A stretch of DNA of 64,000 nt, from positions 2,606,342-2,670,341 of the forward strand of contig JYIP02000007.1 in assembly GCA_001051155.2 (NCBI GenBank), in the 5' to 3' direction. Position numbers and translations under genes: made by a program. The DNA comes from Chrysoporthe austroafricana (lineage: Eukaryota; Ascomycota; Sordariomycetes; Diaporthales; Cryphonectriaceae). Below, piece after piece: positions 22,460 to 32,967 of this stretch. The notes beneath the pieces are model-generated. The model worked only from the letters and a program-made list of their open reading frames with translations, was not told the origin of the DNA and searched no databases. How positions within the stretch are numbered: position 1 is the first letter of the stretch; each line of letters begins with the position of its first letter.

Positions 22460-23440
22460 TCTAGCGATTTGATCAGAATGTCGAAGACGTACAGAGGCAG
22501 GAATGGAGCCGGCCTGCGACGAGAAAGGTTGCCGCGGGGTGCTCGGCGTCGACGAGCTCGCCAGCCTTCCCGGGACGATCCGAGAGACCATGGGGCGGCA
22601 ATCTCGTGGTCGGGGCGGTGATCGCGAGGCTCCAGGTCTGGCCTGCTCGTCGCTGGGGCGTTCGTGATGTCGGCGAGGCTGAAGACACGGCCGGTTGTCC
22701 GGCATGCGAGGCGAGGAAGAGTTCCTGACTACCTCCACAGCGCCCTCGCGGATGTACATAAGCAGCAGCCCCCGATAGCTATCTCTGCTCTGCTCTTTCC
22801 TGCGTCGGCTTCTGCTGGTGCTAGGCTCGAGTCCGAAGGTCGACGGGCCGAAGAAGCTGTTTGGGCAGCCTGCTCGGCCAGTCCCTGGGCAGTTGGAAAG
22901 ATGTCACCTTCTTCTGCTGGCTTCTGCTTCGCGCGTCGTCCACGCCTCTTCCCCTCGCGTCTTAATGTTCTAGTTGTCCACTCCGGCTTGTGCGTGCACT
23001 CGGCAAAAAGATCGCGCGCTACGAAAGCTCGGCCCTGCTTCAGCTTTATGCTCTGCTAGACTCCCCGCCGAATAACGTTCAGGTCCGATTCGGGGCAACA
23101 ACAGGAATGGGACGCGCAGCGGGGCACGGGCGGCACAGCACGATCGGCACCTGAGACGGGGGACGATTGGGACAGGAGGGTGATAGGTCTGGCCACGAGG
23201 GACATCGCGGCCGGTAGTTGGGGTACGGGAAAACTCCAGTGGGTGCTGGACGAGGCGTCCGTAGGGGGTGAGTGACGGGCAAAATCCAACCCCTCTAATC
23301 TTCAACGTCAAGGTCAAGTCATAGATCCGTTCCGATCACCCCCCTTCCCGATCACCCCGCCAGTCAACCCTCCCTTGCTACCTCCTTATTTCCTGTATCA
23401 GTTTTTCTTCCATCGATTTCATCTTCTCAACAAACGTTGC
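22460..23440. other. Gene-free stretch
   Basis: Nothing recognised on either strand. From about 23.3 kb the sequence becomes AT-richer and leads into the transposase relic. Confidence 0.45.
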
Positions 23441-23441
23441 T

Positions 23442-23680
23442 ATGCCTTCAATCGGGATATGTACAGAATTGGAAATTAATCAGGCCATCGCAGCTGTTAA
23501 AGGAGGCCAGTCTCTCACACAGGTTTCGACTGACTGGGCCTTACCATATACTATTGTTCGAGACCGTACTTCCAGTGCTCAATATCGTCGAATATCTTCT
23601 GAAGCTTGTGAGGCTGAAAGATTCGCCCTCCCAGCCTGCCCTCCTCGCTGTGGGTCTGGATGACGTATGCCTAGGACCCT
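23442..23680 (+). pseudogene. Pogo-type transposase N-terminal relic
   Basis: Starts MPSIGICTELEINQAI and continues AAVKGGQSLTQVSTDWALPY. This matches the layout of the Psq-type helix-turn-helix at the start of fungal pogo/Tc1-mariner transposases, where a short charged leader precedes an IxAIxx(G/Q)xS(I/L)xxAAxxxxVP pattern. A frameshift near 23630 is needed to continue with SPSQPALLAVG, reminiscent of the segment after the first HTH. No DDE domain follows. This is a truncated fragment. The assignment rests on pattern memory only. Confidence 0.45.
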
Positions 23681-23718
23681 GCCAGCTTCTGTTCCTCCTC
23701 CTGCTCCTCCTCCTCCCA

Positions 23719-23895
23719 GCCCCCTCGACATACACACCAAAGTTTTGAAGACGACCCCGAGCATCGACTTCTTGCTGACGGCGATGGCGGTGAGGATTCC
23801 ACAGAGGGTCGGACGCATGAGGACGATGTCGGCCGCCGGCTGGGCGACGTCGGTGCCCCCCCTCCCCAACAGTCACCGCCACATATCCTAGCGTA
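23719..23895 (-). pseudogene. P-type (copper-type) ATPase fragment
   Basis: The minus strand encodes GGTDVAQPAADIVLMRPT followed by ILTAIAVSKKSMLGVVFKTL. In copper-transporting P-type ATPases (CCC2 type) a GTDVAxEAADIVLM block lies just after the GDGxNDxPAL hinge and leads into the penultimate membrane helix. Upstream, YVAVTVG resembles the VGVAxG strand, reached by a one-base frame change in a G run. Neither the hinge nor the rest of the enzyme is present, so this is a fragment of about 60 codons. Confidence 0.55.
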
Positions 23896-24410
23896 GAGGG
23901 TCGCTGCATGGTCTGAATTGTAGCAAACATGTCAGCCTCACACTTTCGCACCCCCCACGCGATATTAAGGCAAAGCGCGCTCCCGACGAGAGGCCAAGGC
24001 GCATGAGCCCGTCCCCGGCAGGGGGGGAAGGGGACTGTGATTGATGGGATTGAATCTTGATCAGACGAGCGTCTACAATGCTGGTTGCAATAGCTATGAT
24101 GGGTGTGCACAAGTGAAGTGACAGTGTGTAACATTCGACCACTGAGCCTGCCCCCCTTCCCGTTTTGTCCGTCTTCTTTCCTCTCCTCACACTATTTATA
24201 TCCGTCCTTGTAGTTTATAGAGCCTCCCTCGATGCTCTTGCGCTGCTCCCCCTCTCTGTTCTCGCCGCTCGGCAGTCTTTGCTACGCCATCCCTTTTTCC
24301 AGATTTGCTAAAATAGCCCGATTCGCTTGCCTTCGCACTGCTTCCCAGCTCCGGTCTCCCCGTGTGTGCTGTGCTCCGAGGAATCGAGGGAGGATGACGC
24401 CTATGCTCTC

Positions 24411-25240
24411 TCAAATGTTGAGCTTCTCTAGGTACGTCACAGCCACCTTCACCCCCTCGCCAACCTTACTCGCATCCACTCCACTGCCCATGCCCGTAGC
24501 CCCTTTTCCTCCCCCGTTTCTTCCCACGGCTCCCGCCACCTGCGTAATCCAGTCACTAGCTGCCAGACCCTTGGACGTATGCTCCTGCGTCATGCGTTAG
24601 CTTGATCAAGTTCACGGCGGAGAGAACTTACCGGCGCGACGTAGCACCCATAAGGGACCTTGCCAGTGGCGTTTTCGATGCCGATGACGTACACGCTCCT
24701 GTCTTTGTTCTTGGCGGGAAACGTGCTTCACGGCGTCCGAGACGGCTTTGGTGGACTGGTTGGAAGAGACTTGAGCAACAAAAGAAGTGCTGGCCCGGTC
24801 TTGCTCGAAATGGGTTTCTACGAGGTGGACGGCGGCGTTGACTTGCGCTTTCTGGGCCTCTTTTTGCTCTTTGAGCATGACCTTGGAGACGACTGCAGCG
24901 CGCTGCAGGAAAGATTTCTTGATTAAGGTAGAGATGGCCAGGCTGGCGAGTTCGGCTTGGGTTTCCTTCACGAGCTTTTCCTTCTCGGTAGAGAAGGGCA
25001 TTCACTCCAGTCGGGCCAGGCGCTATTCCTCGAAATTGCTCGCCGCGCTTCCACGGCAGTTTGGCCAGTGACGGGGACGATACGTTGGATGCCCTTTGCG
25101 ATACCGGACTCTTTGAGCGTGACGAGCTCCTTGATCTCGCCGGTCCCAGGCGTACCGGCCCCATGGGCCTGTGCCTGCGCCTCAAGCCGCTGGGCAGTAT
25201 GGCTGGCTTTAGGGAGACTGTCGCTGGACCAATAAGCAAG
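24411..25240 (-). pseudogene. Alanyl-tRNA synthetase 3'-end fragment
   Basis: On the minus strand, four blocks follow the order of the AlaRS C-terminal half. First is [20 protein letters not shown] (about 25160-25100), the end of the zinc-binding SAD domain. Second is [10 protein letters not shown] and a helical stretch to AVSDAVKHV (25001-24718). Third, after a frame change, is RSVYVIGIENATGKVPYGCY. A 47-base intron (24631-24585, GTAAGT...GCAG) separates this from the last block, EHTSKGLAASDWITQVAGAV to VAVTYLEKLNI with stop at 24411. The CGGTH zinc motif appears degraded to GAGTP, at least two frameshifts are present, and the catalytic half is absent. The retained intron points to a DNA-level partial duplication, not an mRNA copy. 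Confidence 0.78.
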
Positions 25241-25259
25241 GGCTTCCTTGCCAACCGGC

Positions 25260-26656
25260 AGGTACTATTTTCCTATGAATCCACAGACAGATATATATAC
25301 CCTGTCAAGCGCTTTAGCGCTGCGGGCAACGAGTGTAAAGCTTCTGAGAACACGCAAGGTCGTAGGAATAGGCTGGCTCGGTGGGGTTAGAGCTACGATG
25401 GCCTGGATCTAACATCCGTAATAGAAATACTCCTTGTATAAAGCACGAATGGATGTTGGATCCTGAAGAAAGCGAAGCGAAAGATCGAATGTGGTCAATC
25501 TTATCCCATATACCCTCACCAGCCAACCTCCTTCAGCCCGTCTCTACTCCCGATACCCCGTTAGAGACCCAGCCCATAAGCTGCGCCCCTAGACGACCTA
25601 TCGTACCATCCTCCCCTTCCGACGTCTCTCGATCTGACCTGACCTGTCTGCGTCCTGGCCACATCTGATAATAGGTGTAGCAGCCTGCCCCGCCCTGAAG
25701 AGCCGGGCTGTTGTCTCCTCGGTTGTCCTCGTGTGCATGCGTTCGTGCGTGCGTGCGTGCGTGCACTGGCCCCGATACACCACCACAACCGCCCTATGCA
25801 GCCCCCCTCTCCGGCATCCAGCGCGTGCGCTGCGGGAGCTCGCCTCTCCGCTGCCGGGCTGCAGCTGCTTGTCGACGGCCTCTGCATCCTGTCGTGATCT
25901 ATGGACCCGCGCGTCACCCGTGGCAGGGAGCTGAGACCCTGCTCGCACCCGGCACCGCCGACACGGCTTGGTGTGGGCGCGCAGACGGGACGAGATATGG
26001 GCACGCGAGGCCTAAGGCAGCCGAACAGGGCGCTGCTGGGTGGTGTCAGCGACCGCGAGCTCCGAGCCGGAGCGCTGGTGAAAGAAAAATAAACAAAAAA
26101 CGCTTGTCGTGTGGGAGGGGACCTTGGTCCTTCAGTATAGAGGGTAGATTGTAGTTGTTTAAAGACAAAAGACCTAGCATACAGGCGAATACAGAATGCT
26201 TTTTTTTTTTTTTCTCTCTTGATATCCTTGCAGGCGGCCTTTTTTTCAGCCGCCGGTTCTCCATGTGATCGTGTTCGGATTGTATTGCGATTTGAGGCTG
26301 GGGCTGGAGCTGGGGTTGCTGCTGTCGGGGTAGAAGCGGGCGCCCCTGCGTCATTCCCCAACCTGCTGCGCACCACGTCGGCGGACGTGCCTGGAACCAC
26401 ATCGCGCTGCCTGTCGGATGCATTCCAGAGATGCAGTGCGGCCGTCGTTCTGTGCCCTGGCGAGCCCGACCCAGCTCCACACCCACCCATTTCTAGGCCG
26501 TTACAAGGTCAGCTGAACCCCCCCCCCCCAAAACAACATCCCCATCCACCCCGCCTCTCTCCAGCCAGCCCCGCCCGACCGCATCGAGCTACACACGCTC
26601 GTACAGCAGCGCATGGGAGGGTGCAGTCTACGGCTATTCCTCCAGGGTCCCGAGTT
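25260..26656. other. Gene-free stretch
   Basis: No coding motif is seen. A GTGC-type microsatellite lies near 25739-25765, a T homopolymer at 26197-26213 and a C run at 26518-26530. The latter part is downstream of the 26657-27904 gene. Confidence 0.5.
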
Positions 26657-27904
26657 CTACGCTGCCGGGGCGAGGTGGCTGCTGGCCGCGCACCCCTCGG
26701 TGTCGTCGTACCTTGTGGACAGGCCGAGCAGGGCATCCAGCTGCAGCCCCTCCGCGCGCCCGAGGGTGACGGTGATGGTCGCGGTGTCGGCCGGCCGCGC
26801 CGTGATACGCATCGTGACGCAGTACGTACGGATGCTGCTGCCGATCTCGACCTCGTGGCGGAAGAAGGCGCTGGCCATGGCGGCGGCCGCGACCTTGGGG
26901 CCGAGGATGCGCGCCAGGGCCTCGACGCGGCACCCGCGCAGGGTGAGGTCCGGCCCGGGCACGGTGGCGGACCCGTCCGGCAGCACGAGGTAGCGCAGCT
27001 GGTCGGATGCCTCGACGCGCGCGCCGAAGAGGGCCAGGGCGAGGGGCGCGATGCTGCCGCCCACGACCTGGATCTGCATCGCGCAGCTGATCTTCTGGTC
27101 GCCCCCCGGCGCGGCGGGGAACAGGATGTCCACGGCGGCCGCCCAGCGCTTCCCCCGCGGATACCTCGCAATGGCGGCGCCCAGGCCTGCGGGGAACGTC
27201 TGCAGGGTCGCCACGAGGGATGCGTACGAGCGCAGGCGGATCCGGTGGGGGCCAGGCTGCAGTCTCGGCCTGGCGGGCGCGGCGAGAACAGGCTGGGCGG
27301 GGAGGGGGGGTGCGGGCTCGACAGAGGGTGGCGGCGCCGGGGGGCCGGACGCGGCAGACACGACAGACATGGGCAACGTGGCTGTGGCACACACGACGAC
27401 AGGCGCGGCCGGCCAGGCTATGGCGGGCGCCCGCCGCGCGCCGCATGCCGCTGCCGCCTCGCTCTGGCCGTCGCGGTGGCGCTGCCGCATGTGCCACCAC
27501 AGGAGCCACCTCTGCTCGAATCCCCGGATGGCGTCCCGCACCGAGCTGTGGGGCAGGGTTCCGGCGAGCCTCCGAGCGACCTGCCGCTGCGCGTCGACGG
27601 GCAGCCGCCGCAGCCGCCCGCCCGCCCGGCCCTCCTGCTCCCGGCCCCGGAGGTGTCGCTGGCGCGGCACCGTGAGGACGTAGGCCACCCAGGCCATGAG
27701 CCCCTCGGAGAGGAAGATGTGCTCCGTCGAGAAGCGCGGGGCCGCCTCGGCGTACCTGATGGCGGCGCCCAGGCCGTAGGGGGGCTTGGTGTGGTTCCAC
27801 GGGCTGACGAGGACCCTGCGGAAGACGTAGGCCACCTCGTCTAGGAGTGCCTCCGAGACGGCCGATGGAGGCGGCAACTGCTGCTGCGGTGGGCGTGTCG
27901 CCAT
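26657..27904 (-). CDS. Unknown protein, two putative domains
   Basis: A single exon of 415 residues. ATG 27904 is chosen for its strong context (GCCATGG); the frame is open further upstream to 28279. Residues 15-160 are helical and aromatic-rich (LLDEVAYVFRRVLVSPWNH, then FLSEGLMAWVAYVL, then GFEQRWLLWWHMRQRH). A Pro/Ala-rich linker precedes a second region that looks like a beta-rich domain (YASLVATLQTFPAGLGAAI, KISCAMQIQVVGG, VEIGSSIRTYCVTMRI, ATITVTLGRAEGLQLD). No catalytic motif is identified and the protein matches no family I can name. Very high GC makes frame choice less secure, but the non-repetitive composition supports real coding. Confidence 0.6.
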   Translation of the reverse strand: MATRPPQQQLPPPSAVSEALLDEVAYVFRRVLVSPWNHTKPPYGLGAAIRYAEAAPRFSTEHIFLSEGLMAWVAYVLTVPRQRHLRGREQEGRAGGRLRRLPVDAQRQVARRLAGTLPHSSVRDAIRGFEQRWLLWWHMRQRHRDGQSEAAAACGARRAPAIAWPAAPVVVCATATLPMSVVSAASGPPAPPPSVEPAPPLPAQPVLAAPARPRLQPGPHRIRLRSYASLVATLQTFPAGLGAAIARYPRGKRWAAAVDILFPAAPGGDQKISCAMQIQVVGGSIAPLALALFGARVEASDQLRYLVLPDGSATVPGPDLTLRGCRVEALARILGPKVAAAAMASAFFRHEVEIGSSIRTYCVTMRITARPADTATITVTLGRAEGLQLDALLGLSTRYDDTEGCAASSHLAPAA

Positions 27905-29655
27905 GGCGCTTGGCCAGATGTCGGAACCGGGCATATCATCCATGAGACGAGGAACGAGAGATCGAAATGGTGTATGAAGGCTCCCAGATCCCCTGGACCG
28001 TGTGTGCGGCATCCGTGGAAGGCAATGCCGACACGCTGTCCTGTGTGTCGAGGAAGGGGAGGAAGGGGAGGAACGAGAGAAAAAGTAGCTGGCCAGCCTG
28101 GCTGACAAGACAGGTCCAGGCGCCCTGGACTCGCGGCGTGCACATTCACGTGTTTGCCACACGCTGCGCGAAACAGGAAAGCATGATCTCAACACCCAGC
28201 GGGCTGCAGGAATATGGCCGTAATCGACGGCCGGATGCGGCCTGGCACGATCAGGGCTGAAGTTCAGAACCAGCTGCAAAACGACGGACCAAGGTCCGCT
28301 AGAATCTTAGCCAAGCCCTTAAAATGGCCGGCCAGATTCGCCAGCAATGTTGGTGTGTCATTTGCCAGTGCGCTGCGCGATCGATGACGGGCGTTCGGTG
28401 CGGCCGGTGCCATCATCCACCAACCCCGGTCTCTGCGAGGTGGCAGCGCAGGGTCGGTTGCCTTTGCATGTGGTACGCAGCAAGTTTTTGGTGTCTGTCC
28501 TGTCATGTCCTGTCCTGTCTTGTCTTCTCTTGTGCGTGGCCCGGCCTTTCGGGGTAGGGGTGTCTGGCGAGCAGCGGGCAGCAGCAGCAGCAGCAGTAGC
28601 AGCAGCAGCAGCTCCAACTCCACACAAACCCGAGCAGAAGCACCGCCCACCAACCCCCGGCGCTGGGCTTTCTCGGCAGCATTGCAGCGGGGGAGCCCGG
28701 GGGAGCCCAGGGGAGGCCAGAAGAGGTTGGAATTTGCCTCCCGCGTAATGTGCAGAAGGTTTTTGGATCTCTTAGCCTCCTCGGGAGGTGTGAAAGGGGG
28801 GGGGGGGTTCAGCAGCCGCTGCCGCCCTACTAAGTTAAACCACCGGGTTCCAGGCATCCCCCCCCCGGCTGTTCTTTGTAGGCGAGCCATTTCATGTTGC
28901 TGTTGCAGCGGGGGTACGAGAAGGCTTTTCAGCAGTGAGAAAGGCTAGCTGGGTGCATGGGTCGTGCTCCACTGGCGAGGATGGATGATTGTGAAATGGC
29001 ACGAAGCCATGGCAGAACGACATCGGGCGCCGCCAGTCTACACGAATGTGTCCACAAAACATGCCCTCTGGTCCAGTCTGGCGTTGGCTGCACACACACA
29101 CACCAAAGCCCCTGGTCCCTTCCCCCTATCCCAAGCCTCATGCTACACAGCAGGAGACCAGACAGCACGGCCACGCATGAAGGCACCGGCAGCAGTCAAC
29201 CACGCCCCGAGCCGGTGCCCCCCTGCCAGCCTCATCCTCTTCCTTGTTGTCGTCACCATAGCCCCCGATCCGCCTGCCCGCACGTAGCCCAACAGACCCG
29301 GAAGCAGGGAAATCGGCCCTGCGAATCTTGGCCTTCCGGGCGGCCATATGGGCACGCTGGTGGGGGGTGGTAGCGACGACAGATCGCCGAGACGCACCAT
29401 ACCGCAGCGATCTCCCGGCGACAGGCGGGCTCCACCGCGCGGGTATGCTCGGGGTCATACTGCCGGCAATGGGGGGGGGATGAGGGAGGGCGAACGGGCA
29501 GATGGTCGGTAGGGTGCGGAGTCGTGCATTATGGAAGATCGTGGAAGGTGCAGCATGTTGATCACAAGAATGCCCGATGCAACAGTAGCTCCTGAAGTCT
29601 CCGTTTCGCGGAGGGGAAACACAAAAGGTCAATGTTTGGTTCTCACCCGCCTCCC
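27905..29655. other. Gene-free stretch with small repeats
   Basis: A CAG-type trinucleotide run lies at 28577-28610, a G run at 28797-28807 and a CA tract at 29089-29103. Open frames here carry no motif. Confidence 0.5.
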
Positions 29656-29660
29656 ACAAA

Positions 29661-30002
29661 TCAAACTCGTCCCCAGGTCCAGGGCGCGCGAAGGACATAC
29701 ATACCTGCACGCTTTCGACCGCCCGCATCAGGGCCAGAGGCACGCTGCGGCGAAAGCGTCTGTGGGCACCATTCATCTATGGCGCCTGCGAGCGTTCCCA
29801 TGTCCCCTGAACGTGCTTCGCTGAACTCCTTGGTCCAGACATCCGTCAGACTGCCCGGCGGCCTGCTCTTCGTGCTTGCTGTAGGATTGGACGCCGGCGT
29901 TTTCTGTAGAGAGATTCTGGTCCAACTGCGTTCGAAATCAATCAGCATCAACATCTTCCAGCCGGACAGACCTTGGGGGCCGAGAGGGCTCTCGGGCAAC
30001 AT
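29661..30002 (-). pseudogene. Kinase C-lobe relic
   Basis: The minus strand encodes WKMLMLIDFERSWTRI and, 25 residues later, SLTDVWTKEFSEAR followed by a short tail. This matches the end of the 5157-7683 kinase half, where IIDFERSR is followed by a variable stretch, a TRDLNREFAEAL helix and a CxxW-like end. Nothing of the N-lobe or catalytic loop is recognisable upstream. A direct repeat containing ATCTGCGATCGG borders it at about 30001 and 30109. Confidence 0.5.
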
Positions 30003-30297
30003 CTGCGATCGGCGTGCTGGCGTGGTGACTCACCGGCAGCGGTGACTCAACAGCGGCGGACAGGGCTTGAGGGCGAGGTGGCTCTCCAGAGACACAGACA
30101 TCTGCGATCGGTGTGATGGGGACCGTGACTCAACGGCCCGGACGTATCCGCGTACAAAGCGCGGGGGCTGTCAGCCTTACTCAGTAGCGCATTTCGAATG
30201 GAGGTGGGGCGGTGGGGGTATATGGGTCCCCTGGGAACCGCGCCACGCGCGCGCTAGGCAGGGGAAGGCATCCCCACGTGGGCCGCCCCCGTCATGG

Positions 30298-30390
30298 CCT
30301 AGAACACGCCAGGTGCCTGGCCCGCGTCAGGGTGCCTGGCCCGCGTTAGGGTGCCTGGCCCGCCTAGAATACGCCAGGTGCCTGACCCCG
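30298..30390 (+). repeat. Short tandem repeat (GGTGCCTGGCCCGC)
   Basis: Four or five imperfect units of GGTGCCTGGCCCGC with short linkers (CGCCA, GTCA, GTTA). No coding signal. Confidence 0.8.
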
Positions 30391-31107
30391 AACCCACCAT
30401 CCTTGTCGGCGTACGTAGCAAGGGCCGGGATCACAGGGATCCAACTATCAGTATTACGCCGGTGAGGTTCAGGACTGGAGAGCTGGATAGATTGGGACAT
30501 TTCGCATTGGATGGACAGAGACCGTATACAGAACAAAAGTTCAGTTACAGAAGAACAATCGTCTTTTTTTTTTTTTTTTTAGATTTTTTTAGTACTACAA
30601 CGCGCTGGATACCTAGACCATAGATAGAGAAGGCTACTGAAAACAGAAGGCAGAAAGCAGAAATAAGCACTTTTTTTTTTTCATTTAAGTATTATGACGC
30701 TTCGGGTACCTGGCAGAGACTGTTCGGATGGCAGAGGCATCCAACAAACAGAAAGCAGAAGACAGAGAGGAAGAAGAGGAAGGGAGAGCAGGCTCGGTGG
30801 TCGTTCCGCCTCCGCTACGTAGCCGCTGTCCCAGCGTCCGGGACCCCCCCCTGCAAGAGGACCCTGCTTAGCGTACTACGCAGTCGGGCGACTATTTGGG
30901 CGAGCCATAACCCAATCTAGTGTCTGCCCGCCAAGCATCCAGATGACGTAGTCCCGGCGCGGGCGCCGCCTGCGTTGAGCTGGCCGCCTCCCCGTCCCCG
31001 CCCTCACTATAGAGGGGAGGGGGAGAGAGAAACCAAAAGAAAAAAAGATGAAAAAGCGAAATTACGAATGCACTCGTATTGACTTTTGACTCTGGTAGTT
31101 CTATACA
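30391..31107. other. Intergenic region with T tracts
   Basis: Two T homopolymers lie at about 30565-30582 and 30671-30681. The rest is the downstream side of the 31108-32097 gene. No gene is seen. Confidence 0.55.
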
Positions 31108-32097
31108 TCACTCGTCTTGGGCTGGCGGCGGCTGAGTGCTGGGCGCCGCGGGGGCCGGTGGCGCCTTTACGCCCCAGCTCTCCCGCAAAACCTCCTCGGC
31201 CTGATTGTGCCAGGCTCCTAGGAGGATCACGCCCGAATCTTTGTAGGTCCGGGCTGTGGCGGCAAACCGTCTCTCTGCCGTATCCATATCGAGCAGGGTG
31301 TCCGTGTCGAGCAGGGTGTCCCACTCCGTAATGTCCTCAAACAGCCGCGCCAAATCGAAGCCAGGGCCTCCGAAAGGCCCCTTATGCCTATTCCAGCGCG
31401 TAGCCCACTCCTCCAATTGAGAAATCCAGTCTTCCTCATTGAGGCCTTCATCATCTCTGGAAGATGGGTACCGGTCGCGGACTATCCAGATAGATTTCTT
31501 GGGCGAAGTGATATCCATAATTGCGAAATAGCCTGTATCCCACCAGCCTTCCTGAATATTCTGGCCATAGACCGGGCCGAGATGAGCAATAAAACGGGGC
31601 AATAACCTCGGATTTTGCTCTGCGTTTACCTCGCCAGGCGCGGCTGAGATCGGAAAGACCATCTCTTCGATCCACTTACATTGGAAATCGCCTTCTTTCT
31701 CCCTCTCCGCCTTAATAACTTTGGCCTTCGGAAACAACGCGAAATCATGATTACATATTTCAAGTATTTCCCATCTCTCAGTAATCCATATCCCAGCGTC
31801 GATTCCATACCGGGCCGGTTCACCAAATCTCATGCCCTCGGTTATGGGTAGAGGAATTACTATCATAGGCTCTGTCTGGAACCAATGCCGGCGAAGCGGG
31901 TTAATTACTTGACCGAGTCCGCGATCATTCAGCTTATTAGTATCCGTAAATATCTTCAGTCTGAATAGGTCTTGAAGATAAGCTCTAGGCGATACCACTG
32001 TGTTTTGCTGTTCCTCGTCGCTCCAGTATTCGTCGCTCGAGTCGCTCGAGTATACAAGGTCGGAAGGTTCAAGGTCGGAAGGCTTGGCTGTAGCCAT
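31108..32097 (-). CDS. Unknown acidic protein, 329 residues
   Basis: A single exon from ATG 32097. The N-terminus is acidic (SSDSSDEYWSDEEQQ). The body looks globular and well mixed: RRHWFQTEPMIVIPLPI, then GIDAGIWITERWEILEI, WWDTGYFAIMDI, WIVRDRYPSS, and DLARLFEDITEWDTLLD, which contains a short DTLLDTD repeat. A Pro/Ala-rich tail ends the protein. No known domain is recognised and no signal peptide or membrane segment is visible. The base composition is less GC-rich than its neighbours, and the single intact frame with natural amino-acid mix supports a real gene. It is divergent from the two-exon gene at 32968. Confidence 0.7.
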   Translation of the reverse strand: MATAKPSDLEPSDLVYSSDSSDEYWSDEEQQNTVVSPRAYLQDLFRLKIFTDTNKLNDRGLGQVINPLRRHWFQTEPMIVIPLPITEGMRFGEPARYGIDAGIWITERWEILEICNHDFALFPKAKVIKAEREKEGDFQCKWIEEMVFPISAAPGEVNAEQNPRLLPRFIAHLGPVYGQNIQEGWWDTGYFAIMDITSPKKSIWIVRDRYPSSRDDEGLNEEDWISQLEEWATRWNRHKGPFGGPGFDLARLFEDITEWDTLLDTDTLLDMDTAERRFAATARTYKDSGVILLGAWHNQAEEVLRESWGVKAPPAPAAPSTQPPPAQDE

Positions 32098-32238
32098 ATT
32101 TACGAATAGCCGAAGTTGAATATAAAGGGGCTGATAATTGCAGTAATAAGCAGGAAGAGATACAGTAGCGGTAATGCCCAGAGCAGATAATACTAGATCC
32201 GGATATTGAATGTAGTTCAGAAATTGTGATCGTATCGT

Positions 32239-32347
32239 ATGCTTGCAGAAGTGTTTCTCTCGAATGCAGAAGTGTTTCTCTCGAATGCAGAAGTGTTTCT
32301 CTCGAATGCAGAAGTGTTTCTCTCGAATGCAGAAGTGTTTCTCTTGA
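32239..32347 (+). repeat. 21-bp minisatellite
   Basis: Five copies of AGAAGTGTTTCTCTCGAATGC-type units lie head to tail, the last diverging at its 3' end (CTTGATTGC). They are in the shared upstream region of two divergent genes. The plus strand reads AEVFLSN repeats, but there is no evidence that it is translated. Confidence 0.92.
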
Positions 32348-32967
32348 TTGCCGATGCTGGGATATTTCTGTCATATCTCACAATAAGGCGGCAGCAGCTT
32401 CTCCATTTTATACGCCGACGGGTCTTGGTCTACAATCCATGTGGATGTATTACAGCCAGTACTGTTTCCGGGTGTTCGTCCAGCTCCTTTGTTACTTGCT
32501 CAATCGCCTTAACCACCCTGGCTGTTTTATAGCTATTATGCTTGGTCTGCCCTTTCGAACGCTATTCAATTAACTGTAATTACTTAAAGACTTAGCTACT
32601 TGGGATATTATAATATAGTTCGGTAGAAGCCTTATCAAAAGGTAGCTCTATTTCGTAGCTGATTCCGAAGAGCTGAAAAATTATATGAGGCAGCAGCTGG
32701 CATTGGCATTCAGCTTCGCCCTGGATCTGTTTGGTTCTGTCCTTTGTTCCCTTTTTGCTCCCCTGACCCAGGATTCCTGTCTCAGGACTGCTGCAGCCTC
32801 ATGCCCTGTGCTCTTGTGATAAGTGACGTAGTTCAGCATCAGCATGTACAAGGAGCTGTCAATATTATATGTAGTAATATAGTCGCAAGGCAAGCCCATG
32901 GTAGTATGCAGAAACTGAGCACTTCTTCTATTGCCCGCTCGGCATTCTTCCCTCAGCCATCCTCACC

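Noticed and set aside
25561..26490. A 309-codon minus-strand frame
   Set aside because: Contains translated simple repeats (HARTHART from a GTGC tract) and no domain.
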